Assembly (NCBI RefSeq): GCF_011398925.1
Contig: NZ_AP022842.1
Location: 1,166,001 to 1,230,000 of the forward strand
Source: Bacillus sp. KH172YL63
Lineage (GTDB): Bacteria > Bacillota > Bacilli > Bacillales > Bacillaceae_B
DNA length: 64,000 bases
Reading direction: 5' to 3'
Under the pieces are notes generated by a model. The model ran no database searches, was not told where the DNA came from, and saw only the letters and a program-made list of their open reading frames with translations. Position numbers and translations under genes: made by a program. Within the stretch, counting starts at the first letter, position 1; every line of letters starts with the position of its first letter. This document shows positions 63,985 through 64,000 of the stretch, piece after piece.

Positions 63985-64000
63985 TTATCCTCCTAATAAT

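Overview
The window is a stretch of a Bacillaceae chromosome: a Gram-positive endospore former with moderate GC and AGGAGG-type ribosome sites. The gerPABCDEF spore-coat operon, a sigma-K-type promoter, addAB, asnO, comZ, clpB with a CtsR box and fabH with a FapR box all point there. Gene order follows the Bacillus subtilis addB-to-trpS backbone: addB, addA, hlpB, gerPF-PA, yisK, yisL, yisN-like, asnO, a yisP-type prenyl synthase, yisQ-like MATE, then yitS, yitT, ipi-like, DUF3813, yitU, yitV, yitW, then yjzC, yjzD, yjaU, yjaV, med, comZ, fabH, fabF, yjaZ, yjbA, trpS. A two-desaturase carotenoid operon suggests a pigmented, possibly marine, Bacillus relative; genus-level placement is inference.

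Layout. 1-5500: the 5' part of a minus-strand membrane protein gene, an SDR reductase/thiolase pair (acetoacetyl-CoA chemistry), a secreted endonuclease I, a GNAT acetyltransferase and a FosB-like VOC protein. 5559-18087: addBA recombination helicase-nuclease without the usual sbcDC behind it, hlpB, the minus-strand gerP operon, a DUF418 membrane protein, yisK and yisL. 18088-25464: a FIST-PAS-GGDEF-EAL signalling protein, a DUF2777 gene and asnO, with three copies of an unusual intergenic repeat between them. 25465-29286: carotenoid operon. 29363-32844: amtB and glnK with a TnrA box, then a MATE exporter. 32937-41257: a maltodextrin locus (neopullulanase, malEFG, membrane-anchored amylase, malR) with cre and MalR-like operators. 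41296-44820: stress-type SDR, CoA-disulfide reductase, yajQ and a 43-aa protein. 44878-50205: yit block. 50279-51854: fnr and uppP. 52048-63981: yjzC, clpB, yjzD, yjaU, yjaV, med-comZ, fabH-fabF, yjaZ, yjbA, trpS.

The most interesting non-coding signal is the repeat family. Two copies (18191-18547 and 24959-25318) are about 360 bp, have terminal inverted repeats beginning AAGGCT and are flanked by apparent 4-bp target duplications (TTAA; TATC). Each carries a roughly 125-bp core that folds into nested stems. A third, core-only copy (about 21803-21926) keeps a 9-bp helix with entirely different bases, which looks like covariation. Two arrays of degenerate 20-21-bp tandem units (about 4728-4915 and 44359-44505) are a second unexplained intergenic structure.

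Several control circuits can be read directly: a sigma-K promoter for gerP, CtsR for clpB, FapR for fabH-fabF, TnrA plus a cre-like site for glnK-amtB, cre/MalR sites for malEFG, and a sigma-B-like promoter for the SDR at 41296. All functional assignments come from reading motifs, domains and gene order by eye; no database search was run.
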